A stretch of 64,000 nt of DNA, from contig NZ_JFFR01000005.1 in NCBI RefSeq assembly GCF_000695685.1, positions 91,047 through 155,046 of the forward strand, written 5' to 3'. Of the stretch, positions 17,996-26,888 are shown piece by piece. Source of the stretch: Vibrio fortis (GTDB lineage Bacteria > Pseudomonadota > Gammaproteobacteria > Enterobacterales > Vibrionaceae). How positions within the stretch are numbered: position 1 is the first letter of the stretch; every line of letters begins with the position of its first letter. The position numbers and the translations under genes were made by a program. The notes beneath the pieces are model-generated. The model was not told the origin of the DNA. It did no database searches and saw nothing but the letters and a program-made list of their open reading frames with translations.

Positions 17996-19096
17996 ATGTT
18001 AAAAAGAAATGCAGTGGCGCTAGCTATTTCTTCTTTGTTTATGGCATCGGCTGTAAATGCCGTAACTATTTATGAAGATGAGAATGGTGACTTCGTAAAA
18101 CTCTATGGCGAGGTCGGCGTTGGTGGTCATATTGGCGCTAACTATGAATACGGTGAGTTTTACGCAGACCAAACTTTCATTGATGACTCATTCGCAACCA
18201 TGGGTGTGAAAGGTAAACAAGACAAGATGCACTATCGCTTAGAGCTGGACTATGAGCGTGAGAACTGGGAATACGGTTCAGGTGATATGGTTCTGGCGAT
18301 CGATAAGGTCTTTATTGGATATGACCTGTACAAGAGCAAGAATCAAGAACACTACGTAGAGGTAGGTCTAACCGATACTGCATTTGATGATTACGACAAG
18401 TGGGGTGACTTCACTTTTGATACCACTGTTGAAACGGGTGAAGCTGGCGACCAAGACATGACCGCAAAGTATGAAGGTAAATACTTTGGCGCAATCAAAG
18501 TTGGCGCTTCGTACACCAACCGCGCTGAATCATCTTCTGGCTCTGAGCTTGGTGAAATCGTGAATGGTTACATTGGTTACTTTGGCGATCGCTTCTCTGT
18601 CGTAGCTGGTGCGGAAGGTCGCGGTGGCTCTGACGGTAAATCGAAATATGGCGAGCAGCGTCTACTAGGTGCTGGCGCGCGCCTTGCTGTGACGGAAACT
18701 TTCCACCTTGGCGTTAATGCGTTCTTCGAAGAAGAAGATATTGCACAGTCAAGAACACTGGTTTCAGTTGATCCTGTTACTGGTGAGAAAACTTACGTGA
18801 ACAATGATTTTCAAACTCTGGAGAACAAAGGTTACCTGGCTTCAGCGAAGTACCAGTTTACTGATAATTGGGAGTTCACTGCTTCATACAACTACGAAGA
18901 GTATGAGCAATGGGCGATTGACAATCGCAATGAGCAAGCAGCAAGTGGTAACGACAAGCACAGCTGGGGTGATGAGCGCGTATGGGGCACATTGGGTGTC
19001 AACTACCGTCCAACACGTTCTAGTGTGATTGCACTTGAGTGGAACACTGGTGAAGCAGCTCAAGATGCTTACGCTTACGCTCGTGTGTACTTCTAA
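17996..19096 (+). CDS. Outer-membrane porin, OmpU/OmpC-like
   Basis: 366 residues with a signal peptide (MLKRNAVALAISSLFMASAVNA, cleaved at about residue 22) and a general-porin beta-barrel pattern. The first strand is FVKLYGEVGVGGHIG, internal strands show alternating hydrophobic and polar residues, and the last strand is YAYARVYF with the C-terminal Phe that BamA recognises. An acidic loop near residues 70-85 could be the constriction loop. AAGGA lies upstream; ATG 17996 is chosen over the overlapping GTG 17993. Only 21 nt separate it from the nuclease gene downstream with no terminator, so the two are probably co-transcribed. The inference is a channel for products of extracellular DNA digestion; its true solute is unknown. 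Confidence 0.8.
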   Translation: MLKRNAVALAISSLFMASAVNAVTIYEDENGDFVKLYGEVGVGGHIGANYEYGEFYADQTFIDDSFATMGVKGKQDKMHYRLELDYERENWEYGSGDMVLAIDKVFIGYDLYKSKNQEHYVEVGLTDTAFDDYDKWGDFTFDTTVETGEAGDQDMTAKYEGKYFGAIKVGASYTNRAESSSGSELGEIVNGYIGYFGDRFSVVAGAEGRGGSDGKSKYGEQRLLGAGARLAVTETFHLGVNAFFEEEDIAQSRTLVSVDPVTGEKTYVNNDFQTLENKGYLASAKYQFTDNWEFTASYNYEEYEQWAIDNRNEQAASGNDKHSWGDERVWGTLGVNYRPTRSSVIALEWNTGEAAQDAYAYARVYF

Positions 19097-19117
19097 TTAA
19101 ATCAGAGAGATATCGAA

Positions 19118-22100
19118 ATGAATAAAAAAATGACTCTACTTGCTGGTGCGATTAGTAGTGTGCTTAGCGGCGCGGCACTGGCGGACATCAATAATATTCT
19201 GATTACAGAGTATGTAGAATCAAGCGTTGATAAGTACGCAATCAACAGTGCAGTCGAGATCACCAATACAGGTACTACACCGTTCACCTTTACCGATCAT
19301 GCACTGTATTACAGCAGCTACAAAAACAAAGTTTTAAAGCCGGATGATGCAACCCCTGTACTGAAAGATGTCACTATTGCTGCTGGAGAAAGCATCGTAG
19401 TCGTTGGTGATAATGCCACTGTTGATCTGAAAAACGCAGTTGCAGCAAATGGTGCGACGATCGTTTACTCGGGCAGCTACGGCGGCATTGGCCATGATGC
19501 TCTGAACTTTAATGGTGATGATCCAGTTTGGATTGGTGCGGATAGCAACCCAGATACCATCCACGACATTATTGGTGTCAGCGGTTCAACATGGGGTAGA
19601 GAAGTTACTCTACGCCGTACAAAAGACGCGACAACTCCAGACAGCTCTTATGTAGAACTACACTGGGCTAATGTAGGCACAGATGTTTACGACGATCTTG
19701 GAAAACTAACGCTAGAAGAGCCACCAACACCTCCGCCGCCACCGGTTGAAGTGACTATTGCTGAAGTTCAAGGTACAGGTAAGTTTTCTCCATTAGTAGA
19801 AGCGGAATTCGGTACGTCGCTAAAAGAAGACAAATTCTATGAGACAGAAGCATCGTACAAGCTAACTGCTTATGTGGGTTATGTACTGCCGAGTGCTGCT
19901 AGCGGTCTTTCTAAAGGCTTCTTCCTATACGATCACGATGGTAACCCACTGACTTCAGATGGTCTGTTTGTATATTCAAGCACTCAACCAGCGGTGGGCA
20001 CAGAAATCACTGTTGTTGGTACTGTTCGCGAATACTTCGGTCAGACACAGTTTAATATGTCAGGTAACTGGGTAGAAACTGGCAATACTGTTACTCCTCC
20101 AGGGCCAGTTGAACTAAAACGCTTACCGGAAGACGGTGCTTCTTTTGCGAATACACTTGAGCGTCATGAAGGTATGTTCGTTAAGCTTGTTGAAGACATG
20201 GACGATACTAAGACGGGCAACCAAGATATGCGCGTAACTCGTGCATTTGCCTTCGACTTCGAGCTTTACCACAAAGGTCAGTTCCGTAATAACTTAGCTC
20301 TAGCTTATGAAGAGCCTAACTTTCACCCGAACCAAGAATACGTAGCAGGCAGCTTCGAGTCGATCGCTAAGATTGAACAAAACCGTGATGCGACTCTATT
20401 CCTTGACAGTGAAAAAGCACCAAGTAACGGCAAAATCCCGTACTACGCAGACTTTAGCTACGACAACCCAATTCGTATCAATGATGGTATTAAGAACGTA
20501 GAAGGTGTTATCGCCTATACCTACGATGAATACCGTCTAGTCGTGAAAGATCCTGCTGCTGGTGGCTATCAGATGACAAGTGCTGATATTACGCCAAATA
20601 CGCCACGACCAGTTTCAAGCAATGGTGAGTATGACATCGTTAATGAAGATTACGATGCAGGCTTTACCGTGAAAGTGGCAACACAAAACGTATTGAACCT
20701 GTTCAACTCACCTTACGGTGGTAGTGCAAACCAGCATGGTGACAACCGTGGTGCAGAATCGGAAGAAGAGTACGAGCTACAGAAAGCGAAAATCGTTGAA
20801 GCTATCTATGGTCTAGACGCCGATATTCTTGGCTTGATGGAAATCGAGAACAACGGTTTTGGTGATTTTGGTGCAATCAAGACGCTTCTTGCTTCTGTTA
20901 ACGCAAAATACAATGAAGAAGATTACGCTAAGCGCGGTGACCAAGACTCAATCCACAATCGCTACGTTTTTGTTGGCTTCGATAGCAATGGCGACACCAT
21001 CCTAGATGAAAACGACACGATTGGTACCGATGCAATTACATCAGGTGTAATTTACCGCCCATCGAAAGTCTCTCTTACATCAGGTCGTATTATTCAAATG
21101 CCTGAGCAGCATGCTCCGCTAGTTGAGTACCCGGAAGGTGGTGCGATTATTGACGGCGATGGTGCTGTTCGTGAAAGTGGTGACAACTACCAACGTAATA
21201 CCGTTGCAGCGACATTCAATGTTCTTAATACAGGTAAGAGTTTAACTGTTGCAATTAACCACTTGAAATCGAAAGGCTCAACTTGTCATGAAGATTGGGT
21301 TGGCTGGGAGACTTGGGCTGATTTTGATCCAGTGAACGATGACGTTCGCAACGATGACTACCAAGGTTCTTGTGAAAACTTCCGTGTATCAGCTGCATAC
21401 CAGCTAGGTACAGAAATGGCGAAAATTGGTGGCGACCAAGTTGTATTGGGTGACATGAACTCATACACCTACGAAGACCCAATGCTTGTTCTTACAGATA
21501 ACCCAACGGGTAAAGATATTTACGCATCAAGCTACACGTTTGTTGGCGATGAAGTGTTTGAAAAGAATGGTCAAAAGATCACGACAACATTTGGTTACCT
21601 AAATGCAGTTGATTTGAAAACACCTGCTGGCAAAACAGCTTGGAGTTACTCATACAACAACGAGATCGGTTCTCTGGACCACCTTCTAATTACACCTTCA
21701 CTGAAAGAGCGTTTGGTTGATGCTGCTGACTGGCATATCAATGCTGCTGAATCTTCATTGAATGATTACAGCAACTATAAGAAAGCATCTGATGAGGTTT
21801 CTAACCCATTCGGTAGAGAAACACCAATCCGTTCTTCTGACCACGATCCAGCAATGGTATCGCTAGGCTACAAGTACGGCGAAGCGGGTGAGTCGAATGT
21901 GAACATTGCTGTGAAGAGTGGCCGTGCTGACATCGCATTCCCAGTATCCGCTGATGCGAGATCTGGTGATGTTGCTGAAATCTCTATCTCTCCACAACCA
22001 CAAAATGTCTCTTTACCGAAAGTGACGTTGAATCAAGACGGTGCACAAACAGTAATGTTTGACGTGGTTGGTCTGGATACGGGTACTTACACGATTTCCA

Positions 22101-22315
22101 TGAAGCTGATGGGAGACCGTGTCGCTGCACAAAATGCTGGGGCATCTTCGTCTCAAGTTATTGAGTCGATGACAATGGCAACCAACATTAGCAAGCAAGA
22201 TTCAAGCAATGTGTCGCCAGTGACACCTGAATACGATGGTTCAGGTGGTAGCTTTGGCTTCGGTGCTCTGTTGTCACTGATTGGCCTTGGTTTCCTACGC
22301 CGCCGTCGTCAGTAA
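19118..22315 (+). CDS. ExeM/Xds-type extracellular nuclease with GlyGly-CTERM tail
   Basis: 1065 residues. Signal peptide (cut near residue 22), a lamin-tail domain (about 22-195), a proline-rich linker (about 198-207), an OB-fold region (about 210-500), and an endonuclease/exonuclease/phosphatase domain (about 525-915). Catalytic elements appear complete: TQN of the first strand, MEIENNG (metal Glu), NHLKSKG (His), GDMN at 778-781 (Asp779 and Asn781), GSLDH and SSDHDP with Asp908-His909. A further beta domain precedes the C-terminal tail GGSFGFGALLSLIGLGF-LRRRRQ, a GlyGly-CTERM sorting signal for rhombosortase. Expected to be exported by Sec and type II secretion, cleaved at the envelope, and to degrade extracellular DNA. 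V. cholerae Xds (VC2621 region) is the likely orthologue. Confidence 0.9.
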   Translation: MNKKMTLLAGAISSVLSGAALADINNILITEYVESSVDKYAINSAVEITNTGTTPFTFTDHALYYSSYKNKVLKPDDATPVLKDVTIAAGESIVVVGDNATVDLKNAVAANGATIVYSGSYGGIGHDALNFNGDDPVWIGADSNPDTIHDIIGVSGSTWGREVTLRRTKDATTPDSSYVELHWANVGTDVYDDLGKLTLEEPPTPPPPPVEVTIAEVQGTGKFSPLVEAEFGTSLKEDKFYETEASYKLTAYVGYVLPSAASGLSKGFFLYDHDGNPLTSDGLFVYSSTQPAVGTEITVVGTVREYFGQTQFNMSGNWVETGNTVTPPGPVELKRLPEDGASFANTLERHEGMFVKLVEDMDDTKTGNQDMRVTRAFAFDFELYHKGQFRNNLALAYEEPNFHPNQEYVAGSFESIAKIEQNRDATLFLDSEKAPSNGKIPYYADFSYDNPIRINDGIKNVEGVIAYTYDEYRLVVKDPAAGGYQMTSADITPNTPRPVSSNGEYDIVNEDYDAGFTVKVATQNVLNLFNSPYGGSANQHGDNRGAESEEEYELQKAKIVEAIYGLDADILGLMEIENNGFGDFGAIKTLLASVNAKYNEEDYAKRGDQDSIHNRYVFVGFDSNGDTILDENDTIGTDAITSGVIYRPSKVSLTSGRIIQMPEQHAPLVEYPEGGAIIDGDGAVRESGDNYQRNTVAATFNVLNTGKSLTVAINHLKSKGSTCHEDWVGWETWADFDPVNDDVRNDDYQGSCENFRVSAAYQLGTEMAKIGGDQVVLGDMNSYTYEDPMLVLTDNPTGKDIYASSYTFVGDEVFEKNGQKITTTFGYLNAVDLKTPAGKTAWSYSYNNEIGSLDHLLITPSLKERLVDAADWHINAAESSLNDYSNYKKASDEVSNPFGRETPIRSSDHDPAMVSLGYKYGEAGESNVNIAVKSGRADIAFPVSADARSGDVAEISISPQPQNVSLPKVTLNQDGAQTVMFDVVGLDTGTYTISMKLMGDRVAAQNAGASSSQVIESMTMATNISKQDSSNVSPVTPEYDGSGGSFGFGALLSLIGLGFLRRRRQ

Positions 22316-22321
22316 TTGATA

Positions 22322-22354
22322 AAAGGGTTAGTAATTTTTACTAACCCTTTCTTT
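22322..22354 (+). terminator. Rho-independent terminator after the first nuclease gene
   Basis: A 13-bp perfect stem (AAAGGGTTAGTAA / TTACTAACCCTTT) followed by CTTTT. It separates the porin-nuclease unit from the second nuclease gene, so the two ExeM-type paralogues can be expressed independently. Confidence 0.88.
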
Positions 22355-22428
22355 TGAGTAAAGCCGAGGAAACACAACGTTACCTTGGCTGATATGGATA
22401 TAAATCTGTTTACCTTTGAGGTTCAAAC

Positions 22429-25400
22429 ATGAAAAAAAGTTTAATAGCGATTGCTGTTAGTGCGGTTATCGCGCCTACGGCAAATGCGAATATCATCATC
22501 TCTGAGATCACTGAAGGTTCAGGGAGCAATAAGGCAATTGAAATCGCCAATGTCGGCTCTTCTTCTGCTACTTTGGATGGGTATACTGTCGATCTTGCCC
22601 CAAATGGTGGTGACTGGAATAACAGCCAATCTTTGGATGGCGTCACGCTGGCTTCAGGGCAAACTTATGTCATTGTTAACGCAAGCGCGGCTGATGAATT
22701 AAAAGGTAAAGGTGACGTTGAGTCTACTGTTACTTACTTCAATGGTAATGATGCTGTCGCTGTGCGAAACAATGGCACTGTCGTTGATATCGTCGGTGCT
22801 GGCGACGGCCAAGATTTTAATAAAGACGTTACATTACGCAGAACAGATATGTCTCCAAGCACAACTTACGATGCAAGTAAGTTTGAAGTTGTAGATATGA
22901 ATGATTGGAGTGACTTTGGCAAGGTTGAGCTGGGCGGTGGTGCCGGTGAAGTTGTCATTACTGAATACGTAGAAGGCAGCTCAAACAATAAAGCTATCGA
23001 ACTCTATAACAATGGCTCTGAAGATATTGATTTAACAGGCTATAAATTAGTTCGTTATAAAGATGGTGACGAGACACCATTGGATATGGTGATCCTTGAT
23101 GGTCAAACATTACCTGCGAAGTCGGTACTGGTTGTTCTACATGACTCAGCAACTATCACTCTAGATGATGGCGTAAGCTCTATTACCGGTGGCTTATATC
23201 ATAATGGTGGCGATGCTGTCGGTCTCTTCAACGGTGATACACTTGTCGATGTAGTAGGCGCGGTTCCGACAGCGAGTGGTTGGGGTAAAGATGTTACATT
23301 GCAAAGAAATGGCACATCACCGTCTGCGACTTACAATGAATCAGACTGGACAGAGCTAGCCAAAGATACGTTTGACGGCCTAGGTAAAGTCAACGGTTCA
23401 GTTGACCCAGACCCTGATCCAGATCCGGACCCAGATCCATCACCAGATACGCTGATCAGTCAGCTTCAAGGTGACTCTTGGGCTTCTCCGTACACAGACC
23501 CAGCTAATGGTAAATTCATCTCTGATGAAACCTTTACCGTTGAAGGCGTGATCACCGCGATTCAGAGCGAAGCGCTTGATGGTGATGTTGCTGTTGGTTT
23601 CTACATGCAAGATGAAACGCCAGATAGCGATCCGAAAACCTCTGACGGTATCTTTGTTGTCGGTGATGTAACTGGTTTAAGTGTGGGTGATAAGGTTCAG
23701 GTAACTGGTCCGGTTCAAGAAAACTATGGTTGGACTCAAATCCCCGCCACTGCAATTAAAGCTGTCGGCACTGGTTCTGTATCGGCTGTGAACCTTGAGC
23801 AAATTGCTTCAGACTCAGAGTTTGATTTCACCCTAGAACGTCATGAAGGCATGCTAGTTAATCTTACTTCGACCGTTGATATGCGCGTTTCACGCAGCTA
23901 CAGCTTGGACGAAGGACCTAAGCGTTACAACCTCGTTCTTAGCCAAGGAAAAGCAAATGTTCACCCGAACCAAGCGAACTTCCCGGGTACTGACGAAGCT
24001 GCAAAAGCAGCGGACTGTAATGATGATGTACGCTTAGTCGTTGAGTCATTTAAGAAAGATACTGTTGGCGCACCAGCGTGGTACCCAGATTTTGCTAAAA
24101 CAGATATTGATCAAAATGGTTCAACAGAAGATTTCATTCGTGTAGGTGATCGTGCAAGTAACCTTCAAGGTGTGCTCGGGTACTCTTACTCAGACTACCG
24201 CTTCTACGTAACAGAAGATGCGAACAACGATACTTTCATCGCACGTGGTAACAACCGTGACTTAGCACCTAAAGTTGATGAGGGCGACGTTCGTATCGCA
24301 ACATTCAATGCCCAAGAGTACTTCAATAGCCTACAAGGCAGCGGTGAGAGCAATGACTTCTTAGCGTTCGATGCTACACCTGGTGCGCAAGATTCAACTC
24401 AATTTGATCACCAGACAGCGAAGCTTGTTGCGGCGTTAACCGCGCTTGATGCGGACATCGTTGGTTTGATGGAAGTTGAAAATAACGGCTTTGGAGAAAG
24501 CTCTGCGATTTCTTACCTAGTGACTCAGCTTAATGCTGATCTTCCAGAGACTAAGCAATACAACATTGCTAGCAGTGAAGGGCTAACAACGGTAGGAGAA
24601 CTAGCGACAGCGAACTTTGTTATTTTCCGTCCGAGCACAGTAGGCTTAGATTCGCTGCAAGTGATCCCAATGCCGAAACAAGAAGCTGAAAATGGTGAGT
24701 TCACGACTCAACACGCAGCGGTTGTCCCAGTATTCTCGTTTAAAGATCGTGAAGATAAGCTTGTGGTTGCGGTTAACCACTTTGCAGATAAAGACCAAGT
24801 TTGTCTAGAAGATACATCGGATGACGATCGTCAAGGCGGTTGTGAGAATCTACGTGTGTCTGCTGCGGATTACCTAGGCCAGAAGCTGTCTGAAATGGAA
24901 GGCGAAAAAGTCATTCTTGGTAGCCTAAATGCCTTCAATAACGAAGATGCAATCACAGTACTGACTGATCGTTCAGGTGCACCTGAAAACTATGAGATTA
25001 AGACGGCTGAAAAAACTTTTATCGGTGACGAGTCTCTACACGAAGAAGGTGTGGTTGTTGCTGATAGCTACGGTTTTGAGAACGTGATGGAGATTGTAGA
25101 TCCAAATAGCTACAACGTAGTCCAAGGGGATGAGAATGGTAGCCTCGACTACATTCTGACTTCTGCGGGACTTAAGTCGAAAGTTATTGGCGCAACTCAT
25201 TGGAATATCAACGCCGGTGAATCTCAAACACTGGACGCTAAGCACGAACTGGGTCAAGCCTACTCTGACTCGTTCCGCGCTGCAGGACATGATCCAGTAG
25301 TACTATCGATTGCCTTTGCAGGTAAACCAATTGACCCAGTTGATCCAGTGTTCCCGGATCCTGATCAGCCAGTACAACCGGGTACGCCAGTAGAGCTTCC

Positions 25401-25809
25401 TGATGAGCCAATCAATGAGCCTCGCCCTGAGTCTCCGATTGGTGGTGCTACCTTTAACCACTTTGTTGATCTGACTAAGTACTCTGACTCTGCTTATTTG
25501 AAAGTGGGTGATGAAGTGTCGGTAAGCTTCAACAATGCGACTCAAGCGTTTGTAGCAACCTCTTCAAATGTTCAGAAAGACGTTCTTGATCAGTTCGAAA
25601 TTGCGCTGGGTTGGACGGAAGTGCCTATCTCAGGTTTAGAGGTTGGTGAGTACACAGTAACAACAGCTGTTGAAGGTAAAGTGATTGAAACGCAGCAAGT
25701 GTCTATTACTCAAATGAGTGACTCTGGCAGCGATGGTGGTTCATTTGGCCTAGGCGGTCTATTGAGCCTATTAGGACTTGGCTTCCTACGTCGTCGTTTT
25801 AACAAGTAA
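22429..25809 (+). CDS. ExeM-like secreted protein with degenerate nuclease site and GlyGly-CTERM tail
   Basis: 1126 residues, paralogue of the preceding gene. Signal peptide (MKKSLIAIAVSAVIAPTANA), two lamin-tail domains (about 21-165 and 175-320) where its neighbour has one, a (Asp-Pro)n linker (about 326-338), an OB-fold region and an EEP domain (about 620-965). TFN, MEVENNG, NHFADKD and NGSLDY are kept. The two core acidic positions differ: GSLN at 831-834 (Ser832 for the expected Asp) and AAGHDP with Gly953 for the Asp of the SDH motif. The frame is intact. The tail GGSFGLGGLLSLLGLGF-LRRRFNK is again GlyGly-CTERM. It is probably a catalytically impaired, surface-exposed DNA-binding or accessory protein; altered activity is the alternative. 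Confidence 0.85.
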   Translation: MKKSLIAIAVSAVIAPTANANIIISEITEGSGSNKAIEIANVGSSSATLDGYTVDLAPNGGDWNNSQSLDGVTLASGQTYVIVNASAADELKGKGDVESTVTYFNGNDAVAVRNNGTVVDIVGAGDGQDFNKDVTLRRTDMSPSTTYDASKFEVVDMNDWSDFGKVELGGGAGEVVITEYVEGSSNNKAIELYNNGSEDIDLTGYKLVRYKDGDETPLDMVILDGQTLPAKSVLVVLHDSATITLDDGVSSITGGLYHNGGDAVGLFNGDTLVDVVGAVPTASGWGKDVTLQRNGTSPSATYNESDWTELAKDTFDGLGKVNGSVDPDPDPDPDPDPSPDTLISQLQGDSWASPYTDPANGKFISDETFTVEGVITAIQSEALDGDVAVGFYMQDETPDSDPKTSDGIFVVGDVTGLSVGDKVQVTGPVQENYGWTQIPATAIKAVGTGSVSAVNLEQIASDSEFDFTLERHEGMLVNLTSTVDMRVSRSYSLDEGPKRYNLVLSQGKANVHPNQANFPGTDEAAKAADCNDDVRLVVESFKKDTVGAPAWYPDFAKTDIDQNGSTEDFIRVGDRASNLQGVLGYSYSDYRFYVTEDANNDTFIARGNNRDLAPKVDEGDVRIATFNAQEYFNSLQGSGESNDFLAFDATPGAQDSTQFDHQTAKLVAALTALDADIVGLMEVENNGFGESSAISYLVTQLNADLPETKQYNIASSEGLTTVGELATANFVIFRPSTVGLDSLQVIPMPKQEAENGEFTTQHAAVVPVFSFKDREDKLVVAVNHFADKDQVCLEDTSDDDRQGGCENLRVSAADYLGQKLSEMEGEKVILGSLNAFNNEDAITVLTDRSGAPENYEIKTAEKTFIGDESLHEEGVVVADSYGFENVMEIVDPNSYNVVQGDENGSLDYILTSAGLKSKVIGATHWNINAGESQTLDAKHELGQAYSDSFRAAGHDPVVLSIAFAGKPIDPVDPVFPDPDQPVQPGTPVELPDEPINEPRPESPIGGATFNHFVDLTKYSDSAYLKVGDEVSVSFNNATQAFVATSSNVQKDVLDQFEIALGWTEVPISGLEVGEYTVTTAVEGKVIETQQVSITQMSDSGSDGGSFGLGGLLSLLGLGFLRRRFNK

Positions 25810-25821
25810 CCTCATTGCATT

Positions 25822-25859
25822 AAGGAGTAGGGGCTTCGTCGCCCCTAATTAAAAGTATG
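25822..25859 (+). promoter_or_regulatory. Shine-Dalgarno separated from start codon by a bridging hairpin
   Basis: A strong AAGGAG (25822-25827) is 29 nt from the ATG at 25857, too far to work in linear form. A perfect 7-bp hairpin (TAGGGGC / GCCCCTA, loop TTCGTC, 25828-25847) begins immediately after it. If folded, 9 nt remain between AAGGAG and ATG, an ideal spacing. No T-run follows, so it is not a normal terminator. Confidence 0.5.
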
Positions 25860-26741
25860 AAAAAGACACTACTGACTTTACTTATCCCGTGTGCATTCAG
25901 TGTTAATGCGGCATATGAACAAGCACATGATCCACATGTTGTCGGCACGCTACCTAAGGTAACTTGTCAAACGACGATTGTTGAGCCACCGGTTCCACCA
26001 GGTGAAGTACACAACCCAGATGGCTACTACGACAGCGCATTGAACAAAACAGGCGATGAGCTGAAAGAAGCACTAAACAACATCATCTCGACGGGGATTA
26101 CACAGCTCTCTTATGGTGATGTGTGGGATGCTCTTGCTACGACTGATGAAGACCCAGACAACAGCAGTAATGTTATTCTGATGTATACCGGTCGCTCTCA
26201 GTTGAAAACATTTACCAGCAGCGGCAACAACGATGGTGATGCTTGGAACCGTGAGCACAGTTACCCTAAATCGAATGGTGAGTTCAATGACAGTCGTGCT
26301 GCGGCATATACCGACATTCACCACCTTCGCCCAACAGATGCGTCTATCAACTCTGAGCGCGGTAACCTAGAGTTTGATAATGGTGGTTCGCCAACTTCAG
26401 AGTCTCCTGAAGCGGGTAACTTAAAAGACGGCGATTCATTTGAGCCTCGTGATGAGGTGAAGGGTGATGTTGCTCGTATGATGTTCTACATGGCAACGCG
26501 CTATGAAGGCAAAGATACCAGCGATGTCTCTAACCCAGACCTTGAGCTTGTGCCAAGCGTAATCAATAACGGCACTGCTTTAGGTAATGTTTGTGTACTT
26601 CTGGAATGGAATGAGCAAGACCCAGTTGATCACTTTGAATTCAACCGCAACAGCAAAATTCAAAAGATTCAGGGTAACCGTAACCCATTCGTAGATAACC
26701 CTCATTGGGTTGATACTATCTTCGAGAAAGATTGTAAGTAA
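25857..26741 (+). CDS. Secreted endonuclease I family protein (EndA/Dns-like)
   Basis: 294 residues with a signal peptide (MKKTLLTLLIPCAFSVNA, cut near residue 18). The endonuclease I domain (about 50-290) has the beta-beta-alpha metal signature: WNREHSYPKS followed by DIHHLRPTDASIN and RGNLEFD, containing the catalytic His, the metal Asn and the Glu. Cys residues near positions 38, 250 and 293 may form disulfides. It is longer and more divergent than the classical Vibrio Dns/Vvn (about 231 residues) and may be a second member of the family. It follows the ExeM-like gene by 47 nt and ends the locus. Non-specific periplasmic or secreted DNA/RNA cleavage is expected from the family. Confidence 0.87.
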   Translation: MKKTLLTLLIPCAFSVNAAYEQAHDPHVVGTLPKVTCQTTIVEPPVPPGEVHNPDGYYDSALNKTGDELKEALNNIISTGITQLSYGDVWDALATTDEDPDNSSNVILMYTGRSQLKTFTSSGNNDGDAWNREHSYPKSNGEFNDSRAAAYTDIHHLRPTDASINSERGNLEFDNGGSPTSESPEAGNLKDGDSFEPRDEVKGDVARMMFYMATRYEGKDTSDVSNPDLELVPSVINNGTALGNVCVLLEWNEQDPVDHFEFNRNSKIQKIQGNRNPFVDNPHWVDTIFEKDCK

Positions 26742-26758
26742 TCTAAGAAAAACGATAT

Positions 26759-26782
26759 GAGGCGCCTAGTGCGCCTCTTCTT
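26759..26782 (+). terminator. Rho-independent terminator of the nuclease locus
   Basis: Stem GAGGCGC / GCGCCTC with 5-nt loop CTAGT, followed by TTCTTT. Confidence 0.8.
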
Positions 26783-26888
26783 TATGGGGCTCGTTTAAAT
26801 AGTAAATAAGTAGAAAGACTTGCCTTTCTAATCTCTTACTGCACAATACACATCCTATTGTTCTCTTCAATACGGTTACGATTTACGT

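Noticed and set aside
23399..23450. Short GAYCCW-type repeats in the second ExeM-like gene
   Set aside because: They encode an in-frame Asp-Pro linker between domains; no spacers or palindromes, so not a CRISPR or mobile repeat.
22429..25809. Second ExeM-like gene as a decayed pseudogene
   Set aside because: The frame is open over 1126 codons with intact signal peptide, domains and sorting tail; only catalytic residues changed, which suggests selection for another role.
25828..25856. Hairpin before the endonuclease as an intrinsic terminator
   Set aside because: It is not followed by a T-run (ATTAAAAGT) and lies between the ribosome site and the start codon.
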